Assembly (NCBI GenBank): GCA_037176845.1
Contig: JAYKXP010000011.1
Location: 496,001-560,000, forward strand
Length of the DNA: 64,000 bases
Direction of reading: 5' to 3'
DNA from: Paramarasmius palmivorus
Taxonomy: Eukaryota; Basidiomycota; Agaricomycetes; Agaricales; Marasmiaceae
Shown here: positions 10,279 through 21,424 of the stretch, in pieces
Numbering within the stretch: the stretch's first letter is position 1
Layout: every line of letters starts with the position of its first letter
The notes under the pieces: generated by a model
Told to the model about the DNA's origin: nothing
The model's input: the letters and a program-made list of their open reading frames with translations, nothing else
Database searches by the model: none
Made by a program: the position numbers and the translations under genes

Positions 10279-12356
10279 TCATGTACCTACTCGCATATCC
10301 TTGCCACTCCCCTCTCCTTCGCTTTCTCCCAGCCCATCGAACGTCTCCTCTCCCTCTTCTGGACCCCTTTCATGCAACATCGCCAGCGGAAACTCCTTTG
10401 TAATCGGCCAAGGTACAGCCTCATACATCGGAAAGAAGCCCATCACTGCAAACACGACGCTTGCGCAATCGCTATCGAGAATGCTAAGACACTCCTCAGT
10501 GGCAACGATACTCTGGACTCCAGCGTACCTCAGGCGCTCGTCTTTGAACGCCGACTCGATAGAAACAACTTGAAGTCGGTTTGGCGAGAAGAGATATGGA
10601 TCATCAGTCTTCTCAAAGCTGACCACGACTATAGGGTTGTTATAAACCTTCTCCATCTGCCAATAGAAATATTCCCTGGGTGGAACGTAGGAAGAGAACT
10701 TTGAGGATATCTCTTTCCTCATGTGTTGGACATACGTCGAGAGTAAACCTCCAAAAAATATACTGTCCATGGTGTTCGGTTGCGGGCGACCCTCTACGCA
10801 AAACAATTAATGATCATAGCGGAACAAAGAACGGGGCGTAGCTACCCTTGAGCAGAGCTGCTTTTTCTTCACAGCGATGTCTATGGTCAAATCGCCAGTT
10901 TTCTTTTGCGCAGGCACGAGAACAGTACGTGATGTTTTTGCATGCCGAGCAGAGTAAATACCTGACATCGGAATCTTCGCTCGGTTGATACCGAGTCGGA
11001 CACTAGTAGTAGCGATAAAACGATCACTAACGCGATGCTGCGAGAGATAATTGAAGGTGAACGTACGTTACTGTATGCGCAGAAAATATATCCATTGAAC
11101 TTCGCACTGTGCAGGAGATCCCCAAGGTTCACCGCCCGAGCTTTGCATGCCTCCCATTCATGCGATACGACCGGTGAATGGAACGTCAATCCTTCCTCAA
11201 GTTCCAGCTCCGAAATCCGGGCAGCATGTTTCAGAAATCGGCGTGTGTTTGCGGTATACACGAGGAAAAGGTTGATCTGTCTGAGCACGCCCGAGAAGCT
11301 TGCCGTCAAGCTAACGCTCTCGCCCTCAAGCTTCCCTTCCAAACCATAGCGTCCATAAATATGCTTCGATCTGAGAATGATCTCGAGGATCCCGGAATCC
11401 AAAGCTTCGAAAACCCATAGCCCGCCACTCAGACAGTGTCTGAGGACAGTTGCCGTAGATCTGACAATCAGGAACCCCATTTCGTTCCCCATTGAACCTT
11501 CACGGAACTTTTGAGCAACGCCTGATTTGCCAATGAATGCATCCAAGACCTTGACCAGCGCAGTAGTCCCTCCGGCACAGAGGAAAGGACCGATGTGACG
11601 ACCGTTGGAAAACAAGCATGGCATGAGAAGGATGAGAATGGCGTGGTACTCCTCCATGCGCACTGTATCCAGAGTCCGGCAAGATTGTGCTAGCTGCGAC
11701 AAGTGCCCAAGCATGAAACGAACGATCTCGGATGAAAGGCTGGCATCGTTGACAACGGTGTTCGTGAAAGCCATGCCTAATGATCCTCCCTGATTGGTTA
11801 ACATGTAGCTCACAATAACTGTTGACCACAAGGCGCAACTTGCATGAGATAGCTTGATGGTCTTTATCCATGCTTTTGGCCATAGGGGAAACAGGTAAGG
11901 CGACAGACTTTCGAGCATGAGGTTTTCTTTTCTTTGTCCCGTTTCGCTGGTCCCTAAGAGTGTGAACAGCATGGGTATTACGACCAGGACCCTGTCAAAG
12001 AAAAGGAGACCGTGGGGAGTACGTGGTTCATCTTGCCCGAGTACGACTTGTTCCATGAAGAATTCTACCCATGGATTGATGGGTGTTCCCCAATTCTTCA
12101 GTATGAGCTCCCTGGTCGCTCGCTCGCTCGTCTTCTTGTGGGCTAGAAACGCAAGGGCCTCTATAGCTGATTGCACTTGTTCACTTGGGCTGGATACATC
12201 GAAAGACGATGGGGGTCGTTTGAGTTGTCGAAGGAAGAAAATGGCGCGTGTCGATGAGGAGAAACGTGAGCCACTCTCGGCGACAAATTTCCTAAAAATT
12301 TCCATGGCCTGTGAAAAATCAGTATATAAAACGCGAAAATGAGCAGAGACACGCAC
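10279..12356 (-). CDS. MYND-type zinc finger protein (agaricomycete family)
   Basis: Large mostly helical protein with a MYND finger near its C-terminus, a layout typical of a mushroom-expanded family of unknown role. The long first block (about 12330-11055) reads SRFSSSTRAIFFLRQLKRP through EWEACKARAVNLGDLLHSAK and FNGYIFCAYSN. A 64-nt intron then joins CPTRYQPSEDSDVRYLLC to SACKNITYCSRACAKENW and RFDHRHRCEEKAALLK; the cysteines and histidine (C-x2-C, YCSRAC, H-x3-C) form the MYND finger. A last intron (about 10802-10854) leads to the C-terminal exon with YVPPREYFYWQMEKVYNNP and an acidic Gly/Glu-rich tail ending at 10279. The finger is only visible after splicing. The 5' end is uncertain: an intron ending in TTTTCACAG just before AMEIFRKFV suggests at least one more upstream exon (YEIASG) beyond 12356. 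Confidence 0.8.
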
Positions 12357-13261
12357 GAACGCCTGAGGCTATCTCATACGCGTCGGCCTGATGTCCTCTG
12401 GTGTGATCGATACGCGATCGGGATGATGGCAAGAGGCAAGTCGGCAACGTGTGTGGCTGTGTTGCACGCGATTTTAACTTTTGCACAGCGGCCCCTAATT
12501 GCGATAAGCAAACGAGGAAGGAATCCTGTTGAGTAAGTCATTGCTTTGCTTATTGAGATGGCAGACACATAATTCTCGTGGTATCTTCCTGAAGTATTTG
12601 CACTGCCAAGCAAGACCATGTCGTAGCAACGCAGATGACTCGAGCTCGTCGTATTCGTCGGCCATTGGCATCCTGGCGCTAGTCTCGGGAACCAGACTGA
12701 CGATACACTGACGATCACAAGTGATCGCCCTCTGGCAGCTTCTAGCTTGACCTACATCAATTCTAGAGCTCAGCGCCCAAAAGTACGTGTCTGATAACAT
12801 TGATATTGGCAATTGCACGAATCAGCCACCTTGCAGCCACCGACTCTACATACAGCAGAGTTCTCAGCGCTCCGGTCAACAGATAGCCGAGATTTAGAAG
12901 TTGCTAGGTGTCAGGGTTTCTGATGATAGATCCTAATATCTACGACCGAATAACATCTTTGTTCTATTTAGTCTAATATAGGTCATATCATGACAGACCA
13001 GCCGCAGTTATCCAGGCTCGTCGGCCGCGGAAGTTACAGTCCTTACTTCTTCTGAACATGAATATCCACGACTGTCGACGTGTCTCGATCATTCTGGATT
13101 TCTGATGGATGTTTAATGTGTGCGGCGGAGATGAAGGATATATGCATTGAGTAGTATTACTACTCGTCCCCGCACAAGCTGATCTGTAGTACTTTACGGA
13201 GAAGAGTACAACTCTAATATACAACACCAAGGTAGTACATAGTACACGGGTAAGGAGCGAA
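12357..13261. other. Intergenic region, may hold 5' exons of the MYND gene
   Basis: Minus-strand fragments such as ADEYDELESSALLRHGLAWQ (near 12660) and AAVQKLKSRAT (near 12500) look exon-like and could belong to the MYND gene, but splice sites do not settle it. From 12820 to 13261 no coding signal is seen. Confidence 0.3.
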
Positions 13262-14719
13262 TCACACCGCATGGCCTTGATTAGAATAACCTTGGACATC
13301 AGGCTTGATATCGTAGATCCTTGACTCTGTATCATCGGCAATGTCGGCGTCGGTATCGGGAGTGGGCTTCTAGCAGGAGGTATCGTCAGTCTTCGCGGGG
13401 AGTAAATAAAGATCGAGGGTTACTCACTTGAAGGGTATCTAATTGGAAGTGCTCTTGCCTATTTTCAACTCGCAGCTCGCTCCTCGGAGGTGGTAAGACA
13501 GAATTATGCGCCGTTCGGAATGCGATGTGGCCACCTGATGCCGTTGGAACGGATTCGGAATCGTTACCACGGGCGTGTGGGATACGCAGTCGGCTATTGA
13601 AAACGACAAGAAGCGAGTTGGAGTACAGCTTGGCCAGAACGAGAGCTGGAACAATATGATAGTTGTCGTCAGGGAGTACAAGGAAGACGATGAGGTCGAC
13701 AAGGGCTACAGCAGCGGTGAGACTGCCAGTTTCCATGGTCAGTCGGATAATACGGCGGACCAGGTCTCGAGTTTCTTGGAAACCGCCATTCAAACGGGAA
13801 AGCTATAAATGTAGCATGCAGTTGAGCAGATCTTCCGGAGTTCAACAGGGTTGGACTTACCACAAAAGTCATCGAAAGTGCAATTAGGACATCGCAGAAT
13901 CCGGAACCACCTAACCAGAACTACGGGGAACCGTCGGTCAACTGAACATCAGCATGCCTTTCAAGAAGACTCACGCAAGCAGGAATGAAACATGCAGCTC
14001 TCAGATTCGAAAAGAAAAGGACCGATTTTGCTATGGCACCGGTAGCGATTGCACCGGCTAATTGAGCGAAAGCAGTCTGAAAGAGCTGATTTGAACCCTG
14101 AGCACTTGAAGCTCTCTATGGACTCACGAAAAGGATCACGAATGTCAGAATTTTAGAGTGCGATAAGAGGTAGATCCGGTAAGAGAAATAGCTTTGTACG
14201 AGGAAAGCCACTAGGACATAAACTTCTCAGTGAACTTCCGAATGCGATTGTGGAGGTAACTCACCGAGGCCATCTATAACGCAAACGTCGAACCAGATGG
14301 TACCGACCTGGTTGAGCGAATCTACTGACCCAAATCCATATGCAAAGTTGCGGAAAGCATCCTGCGTGACCATGATTGTTTGTATAGTTTCGATGATGTA
14401 GACACCGTAGACAAGAGCCTGGAACGCTTTCTTATCCCTCGGGAATGCGGTATAGTAAAGGTCTGTAGCAATGACAAATCAACAACATGAATGAGACGAG
14501 CAAACGGTAACTTGCATGTTTGAACGGACAAAACACCGAAAAGTCCCCAGTTCATGAGATAACCCAGGAGCTTTTTTGTTCAATGTTAAACTTGAGCAAA
14601 TCGATGGAGCTGGGAGTGGCTCACCAGAGGGCCCGCGCTGAAAACCTCGGTTAGCGATTGAGACGCGCCGAAAAGTTGGGAACCCACATATGTGAGATGT
14701 TGGGAGGGACCGCAGACAT
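13262..14719 (-). CDS. DUF6534-type seven-helix membrane protein
   Basis: Predicted integral membrane protein of a large mushroom family (DUF6534) without known function, receptor-like in topology. Exon 1 (ATG at 14719) gives MSAVPPNISHI; micro-exon AGPL follows; then LLGYLMNWGLFGVLSVQT. After an intron, YYTAFPRDKKAFQALVYGVY continues to IIETIQTIMVTQDAF and LNQVGTIWFDVCVIDGL. Further exons give VAFLVQSYFSYRIYLLSHSK, TAFAQLAGAIATGAIAKS, and WLGGSGFCDVLIALSMTFV. The last large exon holds the family signature GGFQETRDLVRRIIRLTMET, LPDDNYHIVPALVLAKLYSN and SLLVVFNSRLRI. A final intron (13376-13431 region) adds a short acidic tail, KPTPDTDADIADD, to the TGA at 13262. Frame and phase agree at every junction, so the gene appears intact. 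A related gene lies at 54451-56083. Confidence 0.85.
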
Positions 14720-16321
14720 TGTACGGTGGGGTGGACTATGAGGTCGAAGGGTTCTCCATCTAACCAGAGTCTACACGCAAAGGCGCGTTATATATGGACT
14801 CTTTGAAATCGTGTGGGTTCCCAGGCTTGTCCGAGTCCGCAAATGATTTGGAGCCGAGCAAATCGAAACTTGTTAAGGAAGTGGTGAATTGAAGAGGTGT
14901 TTTCGTCTCGGAACATTGATTTACGAGTCTGATAGGTTTCCGAATTAGAAGATCTAAGTAAGAGTCATGATACCCGAGAATCTCTGATTCCTCCAGAGGT
15001 ATCGTTTCAACTTTCATTGTTCGGGAGCACCATGTATGAACAGCCTGCGGGAGGTTCTACGTGAGTGGAGTTATAACTCCTAGGGAAATTAAATTGACCT
15101 CGTTTCTGGGATGTTACCGATCCTGGCAGTGCGGGGTACGTGTACACACAGATCCTTGCGGGCTTGCAGCTTCATGACGATGCAGACAGAGGAGAACCAG
15201 GGTTCCTCATTTTGATCCGCAAACGTTTTCTGACGCACGCGGGCCTTCCTCAACGTTCAACACCAACGCTAACACGTCATGCGTCATGAGCCGCCGGGTT
15301 TTTCTTGGAAATTGTACCATGGTAGTGGCTGGTAGTGGCACCTCAAGACATCCTCGGAACCGTTAATGTTGGCTTAGATCTACCACGTCCTTGATTTTCC
15401 CAAGAATTTCGGCCCTGCAATACCGTGGAATCTCTGTCTCGCTCCCTCAACTTCCAGTCTTGAAGAGCAATGGGATCAAAAGACTCTAGAGCGACTCTCG
15501 ACACGAAATTGAGGATATTTTGTTCGTGGTATCCGAGGAGAATATGAAGGATCAAAGGAGGGTCGGTTTAGAGCTGGGTGTCTATTAGTGGTGAGTTTTT
15601 TTTAACCATTAAATTGCTCCATCTCATGACAAGCCAGGTTCGTGCAAGATAGGGCAGAACCTGTTCCACAAGCGACGCTTCCAGAACCGCCTTGAGGACA
15701 TATCGTGCAGTACAAGATATCTCGACACTTGGCATCTGCTCGTTCGACAGTTTCAGAAGGCCTTCAGCGTTGCCAGATGTTGGCCGTTCTTACGTCGGCG
15801 GAGCACGAACGCGTGAGCCTTGAGGCTATTATGGTGATCCGTGCTACAGTAACTTGGCAGACGGGTTTTCAATCACCTTATACACATGGATGAGCGAGCA
15901 TCTTTGTTTGATCTGCATTTGTGGTATGTATAGTTTCAATCATCGTCAGGAGTCTAGATGTGTTGAAACTAACAGATGATGGGATAGTAGACGTGCTTCT
16001 GCCGCTCGAATTCAAAGCTGTTCTACTTTGAAGCATCCTCGCCATGGGTACCTATTGAACGATAACAAAAGAAGATCCATACCTGGCAACCCATACTCCA
16101 TATCTGTTCTAATTATCTCTCTGATATTGATGGAGGGCCACGAATTCCGAGGGTATGTCCCGTCCATCTTGATCATCACTCGCTCTAACAATCTTAGCAA
16201 GTTCTCGCAGCAACTTCCCTTCACTCCTCTGAATGATGTTCTCACGATTGGATCACATTCGTCATAGCCGTGTAGGATATAAACTTGAACACTACCCAGG
16301 GTCGGAGCAACATAATTCAGA
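14720..16321. other. Intergenic spacer upstream of DUF6534 and GMC genes
   Basis: Divergent promoter region, 1.6 kb. An 85-codon minus-strand frame at 14760-15017 ends 40 bp before the DUF6534 start and could be leader sequence; I see no family in it. Nothing else convincing. Confidence 0.4.
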
Positions 16322-18909
16322 ATGCCCATCGTGACATCGGCTGATGCCTTTACTGCTAACGAGTTCGATTACATCGTTGTTGGAGGTGGTACAGCGGGGT
16401 TGGTTGTGGCGACAAGGTTTGAGGGTTTGTTCTTCGGGACGCATATCTCCTAGCTGACCTTGCTCTTATCAGGTTAAGTGAAGACCCTAGCGTTGTTGTC
16501 GGAGTTTTGGAAGCAGGTGTCAAACAAGATGAAGACGATCCTATTATCAACATACCTGGTATGTCTGTCGTCATCAATGAGCGCGTATCTGATTGAAGCC
16601 TCGCACCATCGCCAGCAATGATTGGAAGAGGTGTAGGCAATCCCAAATATGATTGGGTGACTATGACAACTCCTCAGCCCAACGCGAACAATCGTGAGCT
16701 GCTCATCAGCAGAGGCAAAGGTCTCGGAGGATCAGCTTTGGTATGTAATATGTGTTTACGGCGATGTGGCGACGTTAACAGGGCGTCCGTAGATCAATTA
16801 TCTTTATATGGCTCGGCCTGCGAAAGAGGAGTTCGACAGGCTTGAGACCCTTGGTAACCCTGGCTGGAACTGGGATGATGTATTGTCCTATATGAAGAAG
16901 GTACAAACAGCCATTGTGTGCCCATGTCCCCTCTAAATATGCTCCTCTAGAGTGAGAAATTGACGCCGACTGATCTGCCTCCTGCTGAGAGCGAGAAGTA
17001 CGCCATTAAGACCAATCTATCTGCTCATGGAACGAGCGGTACGTTCGTTACTTTTGTTCCAATACTATGTTGCTGATGTAGTTATCCAGGCCCTCTCGAG
17101 AAATCCCTTGGACTCAACTTTTCAGATTTCCACGCAGATTTTATTGAGACTGTCAACAGATTAGGCATACAGAAGAACATGGACCCGGTATGTCTGTCAT
17201 ATCAGCACACATTGCCCGAAACTGAATCCAAGCCTCAGAATGATGGCGAGCTCAATGGTATATCGACCGGTTTTTCGAGTATGGATACCAAAACTGCCAC
17301 ACGTTCCTATGTAACATCCGCCTACCTTAAGCCAAACCTCGATAGACCAAACCTTGTTGTCCTCACCAACGCCCAAGCTCACAAGGTATGCCATGTCTTG
17401 TTGGTTCGACTACGTTACTCATACCCCCATGCCATAGGTGTCTCTTGAAGATGACTCGAACAATCCAGGGTCGAAGGTAGCGACAGGCGTTGATTTCGTC
17501 TATGACGGTGTAACAAAGTCCGCAAAGGCCAAGAAGGAAGTAATTCTTTCTGCGGGTGGGTAAACGAGGGTACAGTATTAAGCATCGTTCTGAACCACAA
17601 ACAAAATAACAGGTGCCCTTGGCAGTCCCCGTATTCTTGAGCTTTCTGGGATCGGCAACCCAGAAGTGCTATCCAAGTTCTCGATACCTACTGTGATCGA
17701 TTTACCTTCTGTCGGAGAGAACCTACGTGTGTGGCTCTGCATCTGCTTCTGGGTATCGTGCTAACTGCTGTGACAGAGGATCATACGATGTGCTTTGCCA
17801 TTGCGCAAACGAGTAAATACGAGACCCTTGATATGCTGGCCGACCCGGAGGTCTTGAAGCAACATCAAGCGCTCTAGTGGGTGATACAATTCCATTTTCT
17901 TGAATACACGCTCATGTTCATTCATAGCGCTGAAAAGAAAGGCTTACTCGCCTCCAGTCCAACACCAGCATTTGTTTACACACCTGCTAGTATCTTTGGG
18001 ACTCCAGAGCAGGTAGCGGCATGGAAAGCTGAACTGCGTGATCCTGCGAGCCTGATCAAAGCAGAAACACCAGAAGCCGTGAAGAAGGGTATTGCCAAAC
18101 AGTATGCGTTACTCGAAAAGACCTTCACCGAGAGTTTCTCCGTTCATGGAGAGTAAGTGCTTGCTCTTGTCGACTTGAGTGAAGCTGATGGTATGCTTCA
18201 CGCAGGATCGCTGCTGTTCGTGGACATCTCCCCACACCAGCACACCAAGGCCTTCCAGGTGCCAGGTATATCACCCTACCAGCTTTCCTCTCCCAGCCTC
18301 TCTCGCGAGGAAACGTGCATATCACGTCTTCAGATCCCTCCGTCCAGGCTGCTGTTAATCCTAGATATTTGTCTGTCGAGTCAGACTTGCAAAAGCTGAT
18401 TGGGATCTTCAAGCTAAACTTCAAGCTCTGTAATCTTCCACCGCTGGGTGACGCTACGCAGGATATTGTGTTGCCGGTCATTCCCAAAGGCGCGTCTGAA
18501 GAGGAGGTCGATAGGCTGTTGACGGAGTATGTTAGGAATAATGTAAGTTGTTGCCACTAATTTGATAGTATGTGATATGGCTGACGATCAGTACTTAGGC
18601 TTTGCCTGTGTTCCATCCTGTAGGCACCGCTTCGATGTTGCCTCGTGAAGACGGCGGTGTTGTTGACAGCAAACTGGTTGTCTACGGGACATCTAATCTG
18701 AGAGTCGTTGACTGTTCAATCTTGCCGATGGTGAGTTAATCGTGGTATGACACCGAAGTGCCTCCCGCTTATACAATTCCAGGAATTGTCAACACACTTG
18801 CAGACTACGGCATATGCGATTGGGGAGAAGGTAAGTTACCAGTCTTGACGATGCACGCGCGTCACTAAGGAGATTACAGGCTGCGGATATCATCAAAGGC
18901 CGACGCTAG
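16322..18909 (+). CDS. GMC oxidoreductase (AA3-type flavoenzyme)
   Basis: FAD-dependent alcohol or sugar oxidoreductase of the glucose-methanol-choline family. The N-terminus ([15 protein letters not shown]) leads into the ADP-binding motif [15 protein letters not shown]. Then come [27 protein letters not shown] joined by an intron to [14 protein letters not shown], and [16 protein letters not shown]. The second GMC signature [19 protein letters not shown] is present. An apparent stop after KQHQAL at about 17876 is removed by a 52-nt intron whose junction creates Tyr (LYAEKKGLL). The C-terminal domain has [26 protein letters not shown] and [20 protein letters not shown], giving His at both positions of the catalytic pair. 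More than ten introns. No clear signal peptide, so it may be intracellular. Ends KGRR at 18909. Reads as intact. Confidence 0.9.
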
Positions 18910-18990
18910 GTGTATTTAGTACAACACATGAATACCCGACGGAGAATGGAAGGGACGACTTGTACATTTTATGTGAATAGACAAAAAGCT

Positions 18991-19071
18991 TGGACACTGT
19001 GGGAATTGAACCCACGACCTCACGCAGTCGAAGATGCGAAGCGTGCGCGCTACCAACTGTGCCAAGTGCCC
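18991..19071 (-). tRNA. tRNA-Ala (anticodon CGC) with 8-nt intron
   Basis: On the minus strand the gene starts GGGCACT and ends AGTGTCC plus discriminator A, pairing over seven positions with one G-T. The anticodon stem is CACGC/GCGTG. Its 15-nt loop is TTCGCAT followed by an 8-nt insertion, placing CGC at 34-36. The T arm is GTGGG-TTCAATT-CCCAC. The D arm (GCAC ... GCGC) has one mismatch. No encoded CCA. A minus-strand T run (TTTTTG, 18982-18987 as AAAAA on plus) just downstream could end Pol III transcription. It lies between the GMC and SANT genes. Confidence 0.93.
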
Positions 19072-19220
19072 GCTGTTTAATTGTGAAAGTACCAAGTATA
19101 CATCTCACAGTAAAAAACGAGGTATGAATGTCCTAAACGCGAAAGTTTCCATGCAGTGGCACCACGGATGTAGAGCACAAAGAATTTCAAACAGTTGAAA
19201 CACTGAGAAAGGGGGCTCAT

Positions 19221-19258
19221 GTGGACGGCCACGTGCATGGTCCGTGCACGGAGTCCAC
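19221..19258. promoter_or_regulatory. Nested palindrome with CACGTG box
   Basis: A perfect 12-bp palindrome TCCGTGCACGGA (19241-19252) is flanked by GTGGAC (19221-19226) and its complement GTCCAC (19253-19258). CACGTG, an E-box of bHLH type, lies at 19230-19235. The element is about 125-160 bp upstream of the SANT gene ATG and about 150 bp from the tRNA. Likely promoter element of the SANT gene; inference. Confidence 0.45.
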
Positions 19259-19381
19259 TTTGGGCCTGGAATTTGATGACCCCGAATTTTTCATCTGAGC
19301 CCTGTTGGGAAGGACAATTTGAGCGCTAGCACCCATCGCCCCCAGTGGCTCTCTCTTTCGTTCAATGACTATCAACACGAA

Positions 19382-20892
19382 ATGGACGACAAGCGCGCCA
19401 AAACGTATGTTCTTCTTTCTTCGATGTTTCCTCGCTCACCTTGTGTCATGAATCAGACTCCAGGCGCTATCAGAATTCATTCAGGAGCAGAGAGCATTGT
19501 TGAGCAGGACACAAAGTGATATTGGTCGTCTCAATGAACTGCGGAGTCGTATCATATCGGAGCCAGTTCAGGTAGCAAACAATTTGGCAGAGGAGGTGAG
19601 GTCGTCACTGATTGGACCTTGGTATTGCGACTGACCTAGAACATTCCAGCTGAATAGCAGTACATTCAGATTCAGCGACCAGGTAGACTGTCAGGCAGAA
19701 ATACCAAAGAATATCAATTGGTCTGTGTACGAAAAATTCGGTGCGGCATGCTGTGACTCGTGCGGGTGCGGTACCGTTGCTAACAATATCACATTGCTGT
19801 AGACCCTGCACCTCTCCAAGCGCTTCGGCCTCGACAGCAGCAGCAACCTTGTATCACCTCATCTAGTCTCCAAGAATTTGTCAAACAATCGCGTACCACA
19901 ATCCTTGACCCTGTGTTTGCCAGACTCGACCTTTCATTTGACCCCCAACCCGAACCCGAAGAAGCGCCGCAGCCTGACCCTGCAGTGCTAAAGAAGAACC
20001 GAGAACAAGAGAAGATTAGAGAGCTCAAGAAGCGAAAGATCATTTCCAGTGGTCTCACAGTCACTAATAATGGACATCGAGTACGAGGTCCAGGGGGTGT
20101 GTTCGTTAGGCGGGATGATGCCGACGAAAACATGGATGTAGACATATCCCTCGATGATGACTCAAAACACGCTGAGCCCTCATTTCCTCCCTGCGTGGAT
20201 GTAGACGTATCCATGTCAACAACTTCCAACTCCCCGCCACCGCCACCACCGCCTACATCCGTTTCACGCCCAGCAAAAGGCAAGCCACCAAGGCGTGCCT
20301 CTACGGCCCTCGCACCTCCTCCGATGGTCCTCACTAAGAGCCCTCGCGTCCGTAGACCATCGGTCAAAGCAACAAATGACGCAAAACCAAAGGGTCCCAC
20401 CATCATCATTCCGGCTCTCTCCAGTGCTCGACGTCAGATAAAGTCCATTGATTGTAATGCAAAATCCACGTCACCTCCACCTCCGATTCTACCGATTCCT
20501 CCTTCAATATCAGAACCGCAATCTCCGTCTGCATCGCCTGAACCTTTCTCAGAAGATGAGAATGACGAAAATGGTGCACCTATATCAGTGCCTGCTTCCA
20601 CACTTGGGAAAAGAACCCGTGAAGACAAGTCCGAAACATACAAGAAAGCATGGTCGTCGTCAGAGCAGCACCTTCTAGAGAGGCTATTGGAACAGATACC
20701 AGCCGGACAGAAGAATCGGTATGTATTACTTTGAGTTTTACGCTTTCTCCACAAATTATGCTCACGCTTATCTACAGCTGGAAGAAAATATCGGATGCAA
20801 TGGATGGCCGGAGAAATCCACGCCAGGTCGCTAGTCGTGTCCAGAAATACTTTGAGAAATTGAAGCGACACGGCGTCAGTGTTGACGATTGA
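19382..20892 (+). CDS. SANT/Myb-domain protein, ZZZ3-like
   Basis: Probable chromatin or transcription factor. Exons: MDDKRAKT; then LQALSEFIQEQRALLSRTQS with a coiled-coil look (IGRLNELRSRIISEP); then a short exon with FRFSDQVDCQAEIPKNINW; then a long exon through proline-rich and acidic low-complexity sequence (SNSPPPPPPPTSV; DADENMDVDISLDDD). The C-terminal domain is KAWSSSEQHLLERLLEQIP, intron at 20720-20778, then WKKISDAMDGRRNPRQVASR and VQKYFEKLKRHGVSVDD. The W ... W and QVASRVQKYF pattern matches the single Myb repeat of ZZZ3, a subunit of the animal ATAC acetyltransferase complex. Unlike ZZZ3, no ZZ zinc finger follows; the protein stops directly after the Myb repeat at 20892. Confidence 0.8.
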
Positions 20893-21424
20893 TCCCCGTC
20901 TCGAGCTCGTCCTTTCTTGTCCCCTACTCCCATCTTTCGAACTTACACAATTTTCGAATGTCGGACTCTTTCTTGTTTCCTTTCACAGTGACTTATAATT
21001 ATTAGATTAACAATTCATATTCTCGCTCCCCGTGTAGCTTTAGTAGGCAATTCTTTCTCGCCGTTAACCATGCCCCTCGCATCATCATTCCCCCAGTCAT
21101 TTAGTCTATGACATCCTACTTTACACATACATACCCCAGTTGAAGTGTACATACATATTGAGTAGTGCAAAAATGTTCTAGCCAGCCAAGCTGGTACCCC
21201 GGTAGCCTATATTCGTTTTCTCCGAGGTTTTTATTGCCGTGTTTCTAGATTTATGGCCCACACGGTACAGTGAGCCGACGATGCGGTCTGCTTGAGGAAC
21301 AGCCTTCCACGTCGACACAAATCACGCCGGAAAAAGCTGCCAGCTCAGGCGTTACACGTTGCAGCCCGTTCCATAACCACTTTCTTTTCTCTGTACCCTT
21401 CTCTTCTCCTCGTTATAGTCAACA
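20893..21424. other. Intergenic spacer, SANT 3' region and PBDC1 promoter
   Basis: AT-rich after 20980, no coding signal. It contains the 3' UTR of the SANT gene and a pyrimidine-rich leader (21361-21418) before the ATG at 21425. Confidence 0.5.

Noticed and set aside
14760..15017. 85-codon minus frame upstream of the DUF6534 gene
   Set aside because: Not clearly protein-like and could be leader; too weak for a gene call.
17870..17935. Apparent stop codon in the GMC oxidoreductase (possible pseudogene)
   Set aside because: A GTGGGT ... TTCATAG intron of about 52 nt removes it and creates a sensible Tyr codon joining in frame to AEKKGLL.
1..18909. SDR, Zn2Cys6 regulator and GMC oxidoreductase as one secondary-metabolite cluster
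   Set aside because: No synthase or transporter is present, and housekeeping genes such as GPI11 lie between them.
19789..20409. 206-codon minus-strand open frame opposite the SANT gene
   Set aside because: It is the antisense shadow of the low-complexity SANT exon, rich in Gly/Ser from complementary Pro codons; no independent signal.
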